Assembly: GCA_035726825.1 (NCBI GenBank)
Contig: JALNTX010000010.1
Coordinates: 62,001-126,000 of the forward strand
Direction: 5' to 3'
Length of the DNA stretch: 64,000 bases
DNA from: Pseudocitrobacter sp913778145
GTDB lineage: Bacteria > Pseudomonadota > Gammaproteobacteria > Enterobacterales > Enterobacteriaceae
Program-made: the position numbers and the translations under genes
Notes under the pieces: generated by a model
The model's database searches: none
What the model was told of the DNA's origin: nothing
The model's input: only the letters and a program-made list of their open reading frames with translations
Shown here: positions 42,645-51,571 of the stretch, piece by piece
How the letters are laid out: each line of letters opens with the position of its first letter
Numbering within the stretch: the stretch's first letter is position 1

Positions 42645-44060
42645 TTATTCGTCGTCGTACTGCGGGCCCGCGTAGTTATCGAAACGCGACCATTGCCCGT
42701 TAAAGGTAAGGCGTACGGTACCGATTGGGCCGTTACGTTGTTTACCGATAATAATTTCGGCGATGCCTTTTAAGTCACTGTTTTCGTGATAAACCTCATC
42801 ACGGTAGATAAACATGATTAAGTCGGCATCCTGTTCGATGGAGCCGGATTCACGCAGGTCGGAGTTGACCGGGCGCTTATCGGCACGTTGTTCCAGTGAG
42901 CGGTTAAGCTGCGACAGCGCCACCACCGGCACATGCAGTTCTTTCGCTAACGCTTTGAGCGAGCGAGAAATTTCCGCAATTTCCAGGGTACGGTTGTCGG
43001 AAAGCGACGGCACGCGCATCAGCTGAAGGTAGTCGATCATAATAAGGCCAATACCGCCGTGTTCTCGGGCGATACGGCGCGCACGCGAGCGCACTTCCGT
43101 TGGCGTCAGGCCGGAGGAGTCATCGATATAGATGTTACGCTTCTCAAGCAGAATGCCCATCGTGCCGGAAATTCGCGCCCAGTCTTCATCATCCAACTGG
43201 CCGGTACGGATTTTGGTTTGGTCGACGCGCGACAGCGACGCCAGAGAACGCATCATAATCTGTTCCGATGGCATCTCGAGCGAGAAGATCAACACCGGTT
43301 TATCCTGCAACATCGCCGCATTTTCGACGAGGTTCATCGCAAATGTCGTTTTACCCATCGACGGACGCGCGGCGACGATAATCAAATCCGACGGTTGCAG
43401 CCCTGCGGTTTTTTTATTGAGATCGTCATAGCCGGTGTTTACACCCGTCACACCATCGTGCGGCTGCTGGAAAAGTTGCTCGATACGCGCGACGGTGGCG
43501 TCCAGCACATCGGCAATATTTTTCGGGCCTTCATCTTTATTGGCGCGGCTTTCCGCGATTTTAAAGACGCGGGATTCAGCAAGATCCAGTAAGTCTTCGC
43601 TGGTGCGCCCCTGGGGATCAAACCCGGCTTCGGCGATCTCATTCGCCACCGAGATCATCTCACGGACAACGGCACGTTCACGAACAATATCGGCATAAGC
43701 GCTGATATTTGCCGCACTTGGCGTATTTTTTGATAACTCCGCCAGATAAGCAAAACCGCCCACGCTATCAAGCTGCCCCTGACGCTCCAGCGATTCCGCG
43801 AGCGTAATCAGGTCGATCGGGCTGCCCGTTTCCTGTAAGCGCCCCATTTCAGTAAAGATATGGCGGTGCGGACGGGTATAGAAATCATCAGACACGACAC
43901 GCTCGGCAACGTCGTCCCAGCGTTCGTTATCCAGCATCAAACCGCCCAACACCGACTGTTCCGCTTCAATCGAGTGCGGCGGCACTTTCAGCCCGGCGAC
44001 CTGAGGATCACGCTCACGAGCTTCAGTCTGTTGTTTGTTGAAGGGTTTATTTGCTGCCAT
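42645..44060 (-). CDS. dnaB: Replicative DNA helicase
   Basis: A 471-residue hexameric 5'-3' helicase. The N-terminal helical domain (about 25-170) is followed by a linker and a RecA-like motor with Walker A ARPSMGKTTFA and the Walker B stretch LIMIDYLQLM. Length and almost the whole sequence equal K-12 DnaB. The ATG at 44060 (MAANKPFNKQQ) is conserved; an in-frame codon 25 codons upstream is not. Confidence 0.98.
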   Translation of the reverse strand: MAANKPFNKQQTEARERDPQVAGLKVPPHSIEAEQSVLGGLMLDNERWDDVAERVVSDDFYTRPHRHIFTEMGRLQETGSPIDLITLAESLERQGQLDSVGGFAYLAELSKNTPSAANISAYADIVRERAVVREMISVANEIAEAGFDPQGRTSEDLLDLAESRVFKIAESRANKDEGPKNIADVLDATVARIEQLFQQPHDGVTGVNTGYDDLNKKTAGLQPSDLIIVAARPSMGKTTFAMNLVENAAMLQDKPVLIFSLEMPSEQIMMRSLASLSRVDQTKIRTGQLDDEDWARISGTMGILLEKRNIYIDDSSGLTPTEVRSRARRIAREHGGIGLIMIDYLQLMRVPSLSDNRTLEIAEISRSLKALAKELHVPVVALSQLNRSLEQRADKRPVNSDLRESGSIEQDADLIMFIYRDEVYHENSDLKGIAEIIIGKQRNGPIGTVRLTFNGQWSRFDNYAGPQYDDE

Positions 44061-44297
44061 AGTGAATGGAGTTACCGAGATAGAAAGAGAGGACAAGTAT
44101 AGCGACAAAGCTACCATGGCTAAAGCGCTATCCACCTGTGGCAGAAGGTTTGAGCCCGCCGTTACCCCCCGTATGACATAATTGCGCGCGGTGATTTTAA
44201 TCAGTATATTTTAAAAATAGTTTTTAATTAACTATATTTAAAATCAATTTAATAGAAACATATATAACCAAAATACATAATCCATCAAGGAATGATT

Positions 44298-44822
44298 ATG
44301 CAATTTCTAACGTTGGGAAATGCACTGCGTATTTTTATACTCATAATCGCAATTATAATCTGGCGCGCAATATTTCCCTCAAGGGCAGAACCATTCAAGG
44401 CGCAAATAGATAATGGCCGATATACCCTAAATATCCCCGAAGATTTTAAAAAAGTAACCATCAATGATAAAAAGTACGCTGTGCTCAACGGAATGGACGT
44501 TTTCGTAAGCCGCCGTAGCGAGCAGATTTTTGCGGCCAGAGCTATAGACATAGGCCAGGAGCTGACTCCCGATGATATAGAACAGATTTTTGAGAAGATA
44601 ACTGACGAGAATTTACTCGACTCTCAGCAAGCTAACGTGGCGGCTGGCGCATTTACCTGTTCCATAAAAACATTCTTTTTTGCGGCAACAAAAAACTACC
44701 AGCACATTGCCCTTTGCCCTGATGGAAACCGCGCACTTGTCGTTATCGACTTCGAAAAGGGACCGTATCATAGCGATATAATCGAATTTATAACATCTAT
44801 AGAAGTAAACCATCCCCGTTAA
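44298..44822 (+). CDS. Hypothetical AT-rich membrane-anchored protein
   Basis: A 174-residue protein I do not recognise. One hydrophobic N-terminal helix (about 9-23, ALRIFILIIAIIIWRAIF) is followed by a soluble region of mixed charge, with Cys residues in AFTCSIK and HIALCPDG that could form a disulfide if exported. The ATG at 44298 has AAGGA 6 nt upstream. AT content is clearly higher than in neighbours (also the 240 bp upstream), which suggests recent acquisition between dnaB and qorA. No mobile-element sequence is nearby. Function unknown. Confidence 0.75.
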   Translation: MQFLTLGNALRIFILIIAIIIWRAIFPSRAEPFKAQIDNGRYTLNIPEDFKKVTINDKKYAVLNGMDVFVSRRSEQIFAARAIDIGQELTPDDIEQIFEKITDENLLDSQQANVAAGAFTCSIKTFFFAATKNYQHIALCPDGNRALVVIDFEKGPYHSDIIEFITSIEVNHPR

Positions 44823-44894
44823 GTAAAAAAATACTCGCGCGTTGGGTGACTCCTGTTAGGCTTAAAAGATAACTTGCTCAATCAAGGAGTTTTA

Positions 44895-45878
44895 ATGGCA
44901 ACGCGCATTGAATTTCAACAGCATGGCGGCCCCGAAGTCCTCAAGGCCGTAGAGTTCACCCCCGCCGATCCGGCGAGCCATGAAGTACAAGTCGAGAACA
45001 AGGCTATCGGTATTAACTATATCGATACCTACATCCGCAGCGGGCTTTATCCGCCGCCGTCGCTACCAAGCAGCCTGGGTACCGAAGCGGCGGGCGTGGT
45101 GACGAAAATCGGCAAAGACGTGAAACACGTCAGCGTGGGCGATCGGGTGGTTTACGCGCAGTCTGCGCTGGGGGCCTATAGCGCAGTGCATAACGTGGCG
45201 GAAGATAAAGTCGCGATTTTGCCAGATGCTATCTCGTTTGAGCAGGCGGCAGCATCGTTCCTCAAAGGGCTGACGGTGTTCTATCTGCTGCGCAAAACCT
45301 ATGAAATTCAACCGGACGAGCCATTTCTGTTCCATGCCGCAGCGGGCGGCGTCGGGCTGATTGCCTGCCAGTGGGCGAAAGCGCTGGGCGCGAAGCTGAT
45401 TGGTACCGTTGGCAGCGCGGAGAAAGGCAAACGTGCGCTGGAGGCGGGCGCATGGCAGGTGATTAACTATCGCGATGAGAACATTGTCGAGCGCGTGAAA
45501 GAGATTACCGGCGGTAAGAAAGTGCGCGTGGTGTATGACTCGGTCGGGAAAGATACCTGGGAAGCCTCTCTGGATTGCCTGCAACGTCGCGGGTTGATGG
45601 TGAGCTTCGGTAACTCATCCGGGCCAGTTACCGGTGTAAACCTGGGTATTCTCAACCAGAAAGGTTCACTGTTTGTGACGCGCCCTTCTCTTTATGGCTA
45701 CGTAACGACGCGCGAAGAGTTGCAGGAAGCGAGTAATGAGCTGTTCTCGTTGATTGCCAGCGGTGTCATAAAGGTCGACGTGGCGGAAAATCAGAAGTTT
45801 GCGCTGACGGATGCGAAGCATGCGCACGAGGTTCTTGAGAGCCGGGCGACACAGGGGTCGAGCCTGTTAATCCCCTAG
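44895..45878 (+). CDS. qorA: NADPH:quinone oxidoreductase QorA
   Basis: A 327-residue zinc-free medium-chain dehydrogenase that reduces quinones with NADPH. The nucleotide motif AAAGGVGLIACQWAKALGAK is at about 147-166; YDSVGKDTW and GNSSGPVTG are conserved. No structural zinc cysteines are present, as usual for quinone reductases. AAGGAG lies 6 nt before the ATG at 44895; same length as K-12. Confidence 0.95.
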   Translation: MATRIEFQQHGGPEVLKAVEFTPADPASHEVQVENKAIGINYIDTYIRSGLYPPPSLPSSLGTEAAGVVTKIGKDVKHVSVGDRVVYAQSALGAYSAVHNVAEDKVAILPDAISFEQAAASFLKGLTVFYLLRKTYEIQPDEPFLFHAAAGGVGLIACQWAKALGAKLIGTVGSAEKGKRALEAGAWQVINYRDENIVERVKEITGGKKVRVVYDSVGKDTWEASLDCLQRRGLMVSFGNSSGPVTGVNLGILNQKGSLFVTRPSLYGYVTTREELQEASNELFSLIASGVIKVDVAENQKFALTDAKHAHEVLESRATQGSSLLIP

Positions 45879-45886
45879 AAAAGCTT

Positions 45887-45919
45887 AGGGCTTCCACATG
45901 GGAAGCCCTTACTTTTTTT
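45887..45919 (+). terminator. Terminator of qorA
   Basis: AGGGCTTCC / GGAAGCCCT, 9-bp stem with a 5-nt loop, followed by TACTTTTTTT. Strong intrinsic terminator. Confidence 0.92.
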
Positions 45920-46043
45920 AGTTCGGCTGTATGTAGGGTACAGCTCGATGAATTCGTTAACGGCGCAATAGTGACAGATTTATTACGCGAAACCTATGCA
46001 GTTTTATGCAAAATTTCTATTGTGTGACGAACGCCTCAATACC

Positions 46044-46298
46044 TTAGTAACGCCAACGGTTATTGCTACGATACTCCCTGTGATACTCGGGAACTTTTGG
46101 TGATTTAATCGCCCGAATCACCCACACCACGGCAATTGCCAGCAGCAACCAGGGCAGCAATTTAAACACCAGTGCAAATAAGCCGCCCACAAACATCAGC
46201 GCCGTGGCGACGAAAAGCGCGGCAATAATGCCCAGCAGTGAAACGCCCGTAACCAGCAGCATCACAAAAAATCCTATCACAAACAGCAGCTCAAACAT
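46044..46298 (-). CDS. pspG: Envelope stress protein PspG
   Basis: An 84-residue inner-membrane protein with two to three hydrophobic segments (about 1-25, 30-45 and 47-64) and a C-terminal basic tail ending NNRWRY. It is the remote member of the phage-shock-protein regulon. The upstream sigma-54 promoter shows PspF control. Slightly longer than K-12 PspG. Confidence 0.93.
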   Translation of the reverse strand: MFELLFVIGFFVMLLVTGVSLLGIIAALFVATALMFVGGLFALVFKLLPWLLLAIAVVWVIRAIKSPKVPEYHREYRSNNRWRY

Positions 46299-46337
46299 GG
46301 CTCTCTCCCAAAGATATCGTCATTCTCTTCTGAGTAT

Positions 46338-46353
46338 TACAAGAATCATGCCA
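46338..46353 (-). promoter_or_regulatory. Sigma-54 promoter of pspG
   Basis: On the minus strand, TGGCATGATTCTTGTA fits the -24/-12 pattern, with GG and GT(C) 10 bp apart, 40 bp upstream of the pspG start. Identical in layout to the PspF-activated promoter of K-12. Confidence 0.88.
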
Positions 46354-46373
46354 AATTTAACTTATTGATATTC

Positions 46374-46406
46374 AATAAAAACGCCCGGCAACAACGTGCC
46401 GGGCGT
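46374..46406 (-). terminator. Terminator of dusA
   Basis: On the minus strand ACGCCCGGCA / TGCCGGGCGT, a 10-bp stem, is followed by TTTTTATT. It ends dusA transcription just before the pspG promoter. Confidence 0.9.
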
Positions 46407-46435
46407 GGTGAATTTGACCAGTTTTTAGTGAAATT

Positions 46436-47437
46436 TTAACGCTTATCGGCAACCAGCTTCAGCGCGTGTTCCAGCACGTTGATATCCGCACCGGCTTTGT
46501 GGGCGTTCTCACTCAGGTAGCGACGCCACTGGCGCGCGCCCGGAATCCCCTGGAACAGGCCCAGCATATGACGCGTCACGTGGCCCAGATAGGTGCCGTT
46601 ACTCAGTTCGCGTTCGATGTACGGGTACATCGCGCGCACCACGGCAACCGGATCCGCATCCGCATCCGCACCTTCGACACCAAAGATTTCGCGATCGACC
46701 GTCGCCAGAATGCCGGGGTTCTGATACGCCTCGCGCCCGACCATCACGCCATCCATATGTTGCAGATGCGTTTTCGCCTCTTCCAGCGATTTAATGCCGC
46801 CGTTGATCGACATCGTCAGATGCGGGAAGTCACGCTTCAGTTGATACACGCGCGGGTAATCCAGCGGCGGAATTTCACGGTTCTCTTTTGGGCTGAGGCC
46901 TGAAAGCCAGGCTTTACGCGCGTGGATGATAAACATCTCGCACTCGCCGCGCCCGGCCACGGTATTGATAAAGTCGCAGAGGAATTCGTAGCTATCCTGA
47001 TCGTCGATGCCAATACGGGTTTTCACCGTGACGGGAATCGATACTACATCGCGCATTGCTTTTACGCAGTCCGCCACCAGTTGGGCGTTGCCCATCAGAC
47101 AGGCGCCGAACATTCCGTTCTGTACGCGGTCGGACGGGCAGCCGACGTTGAGGTTAATCTCGTCATAGCCGCGTTCTTCTGCCAGTTTCGCACATTGCGC
47201 CAGCGCCGCCGGATCGCTGCCGCCGAGCTGCAGCGCAACCGGATGCTCTTCGTCGCTGTAAGCCAGATAGTCACCCTTACCGTGAATAATCGCCCCGGTG
47301 GTGACCATTTCCGTGTACAGCAGCGTATGGCGCGACAGCAGACGCAGGAAATAGCGGCAGTGTCTGTCGGTCCAGTCGAGCATCGGCGCGATGGAGAAAC
47401 GGTGTGCAGGGAAAACAGTGGACGAAGATTCTGGCAT
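46436..47437 (-). CDS. dusA: tRNA-dihydrouridine synthase A
   Basis: A 333-residue FMN-dependent reductase that makes dihydrouridine at positions 20/20a of tRNA. It has the TIM-barrel signatures SIAPMLDWTDRHCRYF (substrate and FMN region), INLNVGCPSDRVQNGMFGACLM with the catalytic Cys in CPSD, and FIIHARKAW. The C-terminal helical domain binds tRNA. The N-terminus is shorter than in K-12. Confidence 0.97.
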   Translation of the reverse strand: MPESSSTVFPAHRFSIAPMLDWTDRHCRYFLRLLSRHTLLYTEMVTTGAIIHGKGDYLAYSDEEHPVALQLGGSDPAALAQCAKLAEERGYDEINLNVGCPSDRVQNGMFGACLMGNAQLVADCVKAMRDVVSIPVTVKTRIGIDDQDSYEFLCDFINTVAGRGECEMFIIHARKAWLSGLSPKENREIPPLDYPRVYQLKRDFPHLTMSINGGIKSLEEAKTHLQHMDGVMVGREAYQNPGILATVDREIFGVEGADADADPVAVVRAMYPYIERELSNGTYLGHVTRHMLGLFQGIPGARQWRRYLSENAHKAGADINVLEHALKLVADKR

Positions 47438-47539
47438 GGCGATTTATTAAGCATTCTGAAAAAGGGGCGCTACTATAGCACAAAGCAAAAGCGGTGAGGC
47501 AAGGTTGCGATGGGGTATCGGCGGTGAGTGCCGTGAATC

Positions 47540-47613
47540 GCCCGGAGCGCTGCGCTTGCCGGGCCTACAAACGGTATGCACCGGGTAGGCCGGATAAGCG
47601 TAGCGCATCCGGC
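47540..47613. repeat. REP pair
   Basis: CGCCCGGAGCGCTGCGC...TTGCCGGGCC and GTAGGCCGGATAAGCG...GCGCATCCGGC, an inverted REP pair between dusA and the beta-barrel gene. Confidence 0.8.
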
Positions 47614-47620
47614 AACAGGC

Positions 47621-48931
47621 TCAGAACGTGACGCTTAACTGCGCGCCAGCCCCCCAGGTTTCATCTTCACCCACCAGCCCCATCAGGTCGACATGCACGC
47701 GGTTAAACGGCGCAAAACCGACACCGCCGGTGAAGACGTTACTGTCGTTATTCTTCACGTCCGCGCGATAACCGGCGCGCACGGCAAGCCAATCCAGCGG
47801 GCGAACTTCCGCCCCGACGCCAACGTACTGGGAGTTATCCTCGCTTTGAAACCCTTTTGTTTCGGTCAAATCGCCATCGGCACTCACCGTCACCAAATCG
47901 TTATGCCACGCCACCCCAGCGGTCACCAGCGGGCGGATCTGGTAGGTGTCTTTATAATTGGTGGTCACGCCCGTTTCGCCGTTAGTGATATAGACATCTT
48001 TGGTGTCGATATCCCTGGAAATCAGGTTTTGCCCGCTTACGCCCACCGTCCAGTTTTCACCAAAGTCAGCCGCAATACCGGCATCGACGTTGAAGCCAGT
48101 GTCATCGTTGCGGTAGCGGCTGCTGTTCCAGTCGCTGCTGTCATAGTTATAGATAGAGGTGGTGTAGTTATAGAGCCAGGTTTTTTGCAGCTTTGGCGTG
48201 ATGCCGACCGAAACGGGCACATCGCCCAGCTCAAATTGCCGCGCCACCGCGACGCCATAGTCAGAGACAATCGCCACGCGGCCTGATGCAGTGGAATTAA
48301 GGTGTTTGGTGATTTCATCCGAGCCTCCCACTACGGCTTTTCCAGCCTCGGTAATCGCCGTCACCTGGCTGCCTTCGATGCCACGCAGATAATCGATATC
48401 GCCCTGATCGATAGCAGAACTCACCCGCCCATGAGCATAGGCTTTGGTGACAAACGCCACCGACAGCACGTCGTTGGGAATACTGACTGCAATCCCTGCG
48501 CCCGCACTCGCGCGCGCGGTTTTTCCCTTCAGATAATCCAGCTCGCTGGCCAGATCGCCTGCCGCGCCCTGAAACTGACCCAGCGTACCCTGTGGATCCA
48601 GCAAGATATCCTGCAAGGTTAAATCGTTAAGGACGCCGCGATAGTTATTAACTTTGTCGTTAATGTCGTCGATTTCATCCTGAAGATTGTCTTTGTCGGT
48701 GATTTGCGCCCCCACGGCAGGAAGGATCACCGTAATATCATCGTCCGGTTTAGCTTTCGCCAGCAGAGCCGGGTTAATCAGCACGCCGCTACCATAATTC
48801 GCCGACGCCACGCCGGTGCCCCCCATCGCATCATTTCGCGCTTCTGACCAGGTGTTGGCGGCTTGCGCCTGATTTGCCACAAACAAGGATGCCGTCAAAG
48901 GAATAAGCGAATATTTAATGTTTTTTTTCAC
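47621..48931 (-). CDS. TraF-like outer-membrane beta-barrel protein
   Basis: A 436-residue protein with signal peptide (KKNIKYSLIPLTASLFVANQAQA) and the amphipathic repeats of a beta-barrel ending GAGAQLSVTF, a typical C-terminal beta-signal. Near the N-terminus ARNDAMGGTGVASANYGS and VLINPALLAKAK match the TraF_2 (plasmid transfer TraF-like, FadL-related) family. The real function is unknown; the name does not imply conjugation. A coiled-coil-like stretch (DNLQDEIDDINDKVNNY) follows. The start is a probable GTG at 48931 giving the signal peptide; the ATG at 48967 has no ribosome site. K-12 carries yjbL/yjbM here instead. Confidence 0.8.
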   Translation of the reverse strand: MKKNIKYSLIPLTASLFVANQAQAANTWSEARNDAMGGTGVASANYGSGVLINPALLAKAKPDDDITVILPAVGAQITDKDNLQDEIDDINDKVNNYRGVLNDLTLQDILLDPQGTLGQFQGAAGDLASELDYLKGKTARASAGAGIAVSIPNDVLSVAFVTKAYAHGRVSSAIDQGDIDYLRGIEGSQVTAITEAGKAVVGGSDEITKHLNSTASGRVAIVSDYGVAVARQFELGDVPVSVGITPKLQKTWLYNYTTSIYNYDSSDWNSSRYRNDDTGFNVDAGIAADFGENWTVGVSGQNLISRDIDTKDVYITNGETGVTTNYKDTYQIRPLVTAGVAWHNDLVTVSADGDLTETKGFQSEDNSQYVGVGAEVRPLDWLAVRAGYRADVKNNDSNVFTGGVGFAPFNRVHVDLMGLVGEDETWGAGAQLSVTF

Positions 48932-49233
48932 AGTATTACCGTTTATTTGCAGGTGAAAACGCCCCATGCGGCTAATGCATAAGGGTGAACTATTGCTGTG
49001 AAAAAGCGGAATTAAGTGGATAAAAACAGGATATATCAGGCGTTATGCCCTTTTGTTGTAGTTAATATTTATAGATGAGCGGCACCGCGCTTCCCAGCAT
49101 TTATGCCATTCAATCAGCCTAAAGGGTGTGGTTTAGGATTTACCTCAGGCTGGCGATTATTCAGACACTCGGTGTTTTTGCCATAACATGGTAAAGTAGA
49201 GGTCTATTTCCCCCCGTAGCGCGAGGACGCAAA
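48932..49233. other. zur upstream gap
   Basis: 302 bp between the divergent barrel gene and zur. AT-rich, with no gene. A promoter for zur is expected near 49150-49210 (TTGCCA...TAAAGT-like); no Zur operator palindrome could be recognised. Confidence 0.4.
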
Positions 49234-49749
49234 ATGGATAAGACCACTTCGCAAGAGATGTTGGCGCAGGCTGAAAAGCTCTGTGCGCAGCGCGGTGTGC
49301 GCCTGACTCCGCAGCGTCTGGAAGTACTACGTCTGATGAGCCTGCAACAGGGTGCAATCAGCGCATACGACCTTCTCGATTTGTTACGCGTGAAAGAGCC
49401 GCAGGCCAAGCCGCCTACCGTATACCGCGCTTTGGAATTCTTACTCGAGCAAGGGTTTGTGCATAAGGTGGAATCCACCAACAGCTATGTGCTGTGCCAT
49501 CTTTTTGATCAACCTACGCATACATCGGCGATGTTCATCTGCGATCGCTGCGGCGTGGTGAAGGAAGAGTGTGCGGAAGGCGTGGAAGATATTATGCATA
49601 TGGTCGCGGCGCGTATGGGCTTTGCACTGCGTCATAATGTGATTGAAGCGCACGGCTTATGCGCAGAATGTGTGGAGGTAGAGGCGTGTCGTTCACACGA
49701 GCATTGCCACCACGACCACACGATTCAGAAAAAGAAAAAGGCACGGTAA
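49234..49749 (+). CDS. zur: Zinc uptake regulator Zur
   Basis: A 171-residue Fur-family repressor of zinc uptake genes. The DNA-binding domain has TPQRLEVLRLMSLQQGAISAYDLL and the recognition helix region PPTVYRALEFLLEQG. Zinc sites: CDRCGVV and CAECVEVEAC (the Cys pairs of the structural site) and HTSAMF and HEHCHHDH. The C-terminal tail is Lys-rich. Same length as K-12 Zur. Confidence 0.97.
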   Translation: MDKTTSQEMLAQAEKLCAQRGVRLTPQRLEVLRLMSLQQGAISAYDLLDLLRVKEPQAKPPTVYRALEFLLEQGFVHKVESTNSYVLCHLFDQPTHTSAMFICDRCGVVKEECAEGVEDIMHMVAARMGFALRHNVIEAHGLCAECVEVEACRSHEHCHHDHTIQKKKKAR

Positions 49750-49828
49750 TTCGAGGGTTGGCACGTCCTTGTACCAGCGGGCAGGATACGCTTATTGAGG
49801 GGAGTTAAGCGTTACGCTGTTAGCGAGA

Positions 49829-50038
49829 CTACCAACGGTAGTCGTTATGGGTTTCCCAATCGCTAACTTCTTTCTCTGCCTGGTCTTTAGCATATCCATA
49901 ACGTTCCTGGATTTTACCGACCAGCTGATCGCGTTTACCTTCGATAACGGTCATGTCATCGTCGGTCAGTTTGCCCCATTTCTCTTTCGCTTTACCTTTG
50001 AACTGTTTCCAGTTACCGCTGAGTTCGTCTTTGTTCAT
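49829..50038 (-). CDS. yjbJ: CsbD family stress protein YjbJ
   Basis: A 69-residue, highly charged CsbD-like protein with the motif GNWKQFKGKAKEKWGKLTDDD and IEGKRDQLVGKIQERYGYAK, as in abundant K-12 YjbJ. It is RpoS-dependent in E. coli; the molecular role is not known. The ATG at 50038 is favoured over an adjacent upstream ATG by the distance to AAGGAG. Convergent with zur. Confidence 0.95.
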   Translation of the reverse strand: MNKDELSGNWKQFKGKAKEKWGKLTDDDMTVIEGKRDQLVGKIQERYGYAKDQAEKEVSDWETHNDYRW

Positions 50039-50175
50039 CATCAGCTCCTTATCATTCGATCATGGATGAGATATCACTTCGTCCTTCGGCGTTCATTTCT
50101 GCTGAACGTGATAATAAGTGTAGAAGAGGATATCGCTGACAATTCACTATTCAGAATCTTTAACCATCCACGTTG

Positions 50176-51504
50176 TTATACCTGGGGCGCAAACCAGGTG
50201 CCCTTTTGCCAGTGGCGACGCCAGATCACCGCCAGCGACAGGCCTCGTAGCGCAAGGAATACCGCCAGCGCCAGCCATAAGCCGTGGTTGCCGAATACCG
50301 GCACCGTCAGCAGCGTTAAGGCGAATCCGGCGGCAGCCACGGCCATGCTGTTACGCATTTCCGCCCCGCGCGTCGCACCAATAAACATGCCATCCAGCAG
50401 GTAGCACCAGACGCCAATCACCGGCAATACGGCCTGCCAGAGCACATAGCGATCGGCAAGCTGCTGCAACGATGGCAGTGACGTCAACATTGCCACGATA
50501 TGGCTGCCTGCCAGGGCATACACCAGTGCAAACGCCAGCGCCACAATGCCCGCCTGGCGACAGGCCGCGCGCCAGACCTGCTGTAACTGGCTGCCATCGC
50601 GCGCACCGTATGCCTGGCCGGAATGTGCTTCCACGGCATAGGCAAAGCCATCAAGCGCATAGGCGGTGAAGGTGAGCATAGTCATCAGCACCGCATTGAC
50701 CGCCACCACATCGCTACCCAGCCGCGCGCCAAATACGGTTAATGCGCCAAAGCAGAGCTGAAGCAATAGCGAGCGCAGCATAATGTCGCGATTGAGCGCC
50801 AGCAGGCTGCGCATATTTCCGCGCCAGGCCGTTCTCAGCATCTCAGACGTAATTCCGCGCAGCACCAACACTTTACGCGCCATCAGCAGGCCAATAATCA
50901 TCGTGGCATATTCGGCGATCACCGTTGCCAGCGCCGCCCCCTGCACGTTCATATGCAGGCCCATCACCAGCCACAGGTCGAGAACGATATTCAGGATGTT
51001 GCCGACAATCAGCAAAATCACCGGCGCACGCGCGTACTGAACGCCGAGCAGCCACCCCAGCAGCACCAGGTTCGCCAGCGAGGCGGGCGCGCTTAACCAG
51101 CGAATTTCAAGGAAGCGCCGCGCCTGCTCCAGCACCGCATCGCTGCCGCCGACAACGGTGAGTGCCAGATTAATCAGCGGCCCTTTGAACAGTACGATAA
51201 GTAACCCAGCCCCCAGCGCCAGCAGCAGCGGTTGCACCAGCGCGCGAGCAAGACGCATGGGATCTTTCGCGCCGAAGGCCTGCGCCGTAAACCCCGTGGT
51301 GCTCATGCGTAAAAAGAGCAGCAGCATAAACAGGAAGCTGGTTGCCGTGGCGCCAATCGCCACGCCGCCGAGATAGACCGCGCTATCCAGATGACCAATC
51401 ACCGCCGTATCCACCAGACCCAGCAGGGGAACCGTGATGTTGGAGAAAATCATGGGGAGGGCGAGACGCCACAATGCCTTGTCAGCAGCCGTGAAGAGCG
51501 ACAT
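50176..51504 (-). CDS. dinF: MATE family efflux protein DinF
   Basis: A 442-residue multidrug and toxin extrusion protein with 12 membrane helices; conserved ALPMIFSNITVPLLGLVDTAVIGHL at the N-terminus and TFTAYALDGFAYAVEAHSGQAYGARDG in the C-terminal half. I favour the ATG at 51504 (MSLFTAADKAL); a GTG at 51543 would add 13 residues and has no ribosome site. It is the second gene of the SOS operon lexA-dinF, 67 bp after lexA. Confidence 0.93.
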   Translation of the reverse strand: MSLFTAADKALWRLALPMIFSNITVPLLGLVDTAVIGHLDSAVYLGGVAIGATATSFLFMLLLFLRMSTTGFTAQAFGAKDPMRLARALVQPLLLALGAGLLIVLFKGPLINLALTVVGGSDAVLEQARRFLEIRWLSAPASLANLVLLGWLLGVQYARAPVILLIVGNILNIVLDLWLVMGLHMNVQGAALATVIAEYATMIIGLLMARKVLVLRGITSEMLRTAWRGNMRSLLALNRDIMLRSLLLQLCFGALTVFGARLGSDVVAVNAVLMTMLTFTAYALDGFAYAVEAHSGQAYGARDGSQLQQVWRAACRQAGIVALAFALVYALAGSHIVAMLTSLPSLQQLADRYVLWQAVLPVIGVWCYLLDGMFIGATRGAEMRNSMAVAAAGFALTLLTVPVFGNHGLWLALAVFLALRGLSLAVIWRRHWQKGTWFAPQV

Positions 51505-51571
51505 GGTTACGAACCTGAACAGAAAGAGAACGAACAACGGCACATGATGCGCCGTTGTTATCGGGAAAGGA

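Noticed and set aside
47621..48931. TraF-like gene as sign of a conjugative element
   Set aside because: No tra, relaxase, integrase or partition genes adjoin; the family name derives from a distant similarity and the flanks are core genes.
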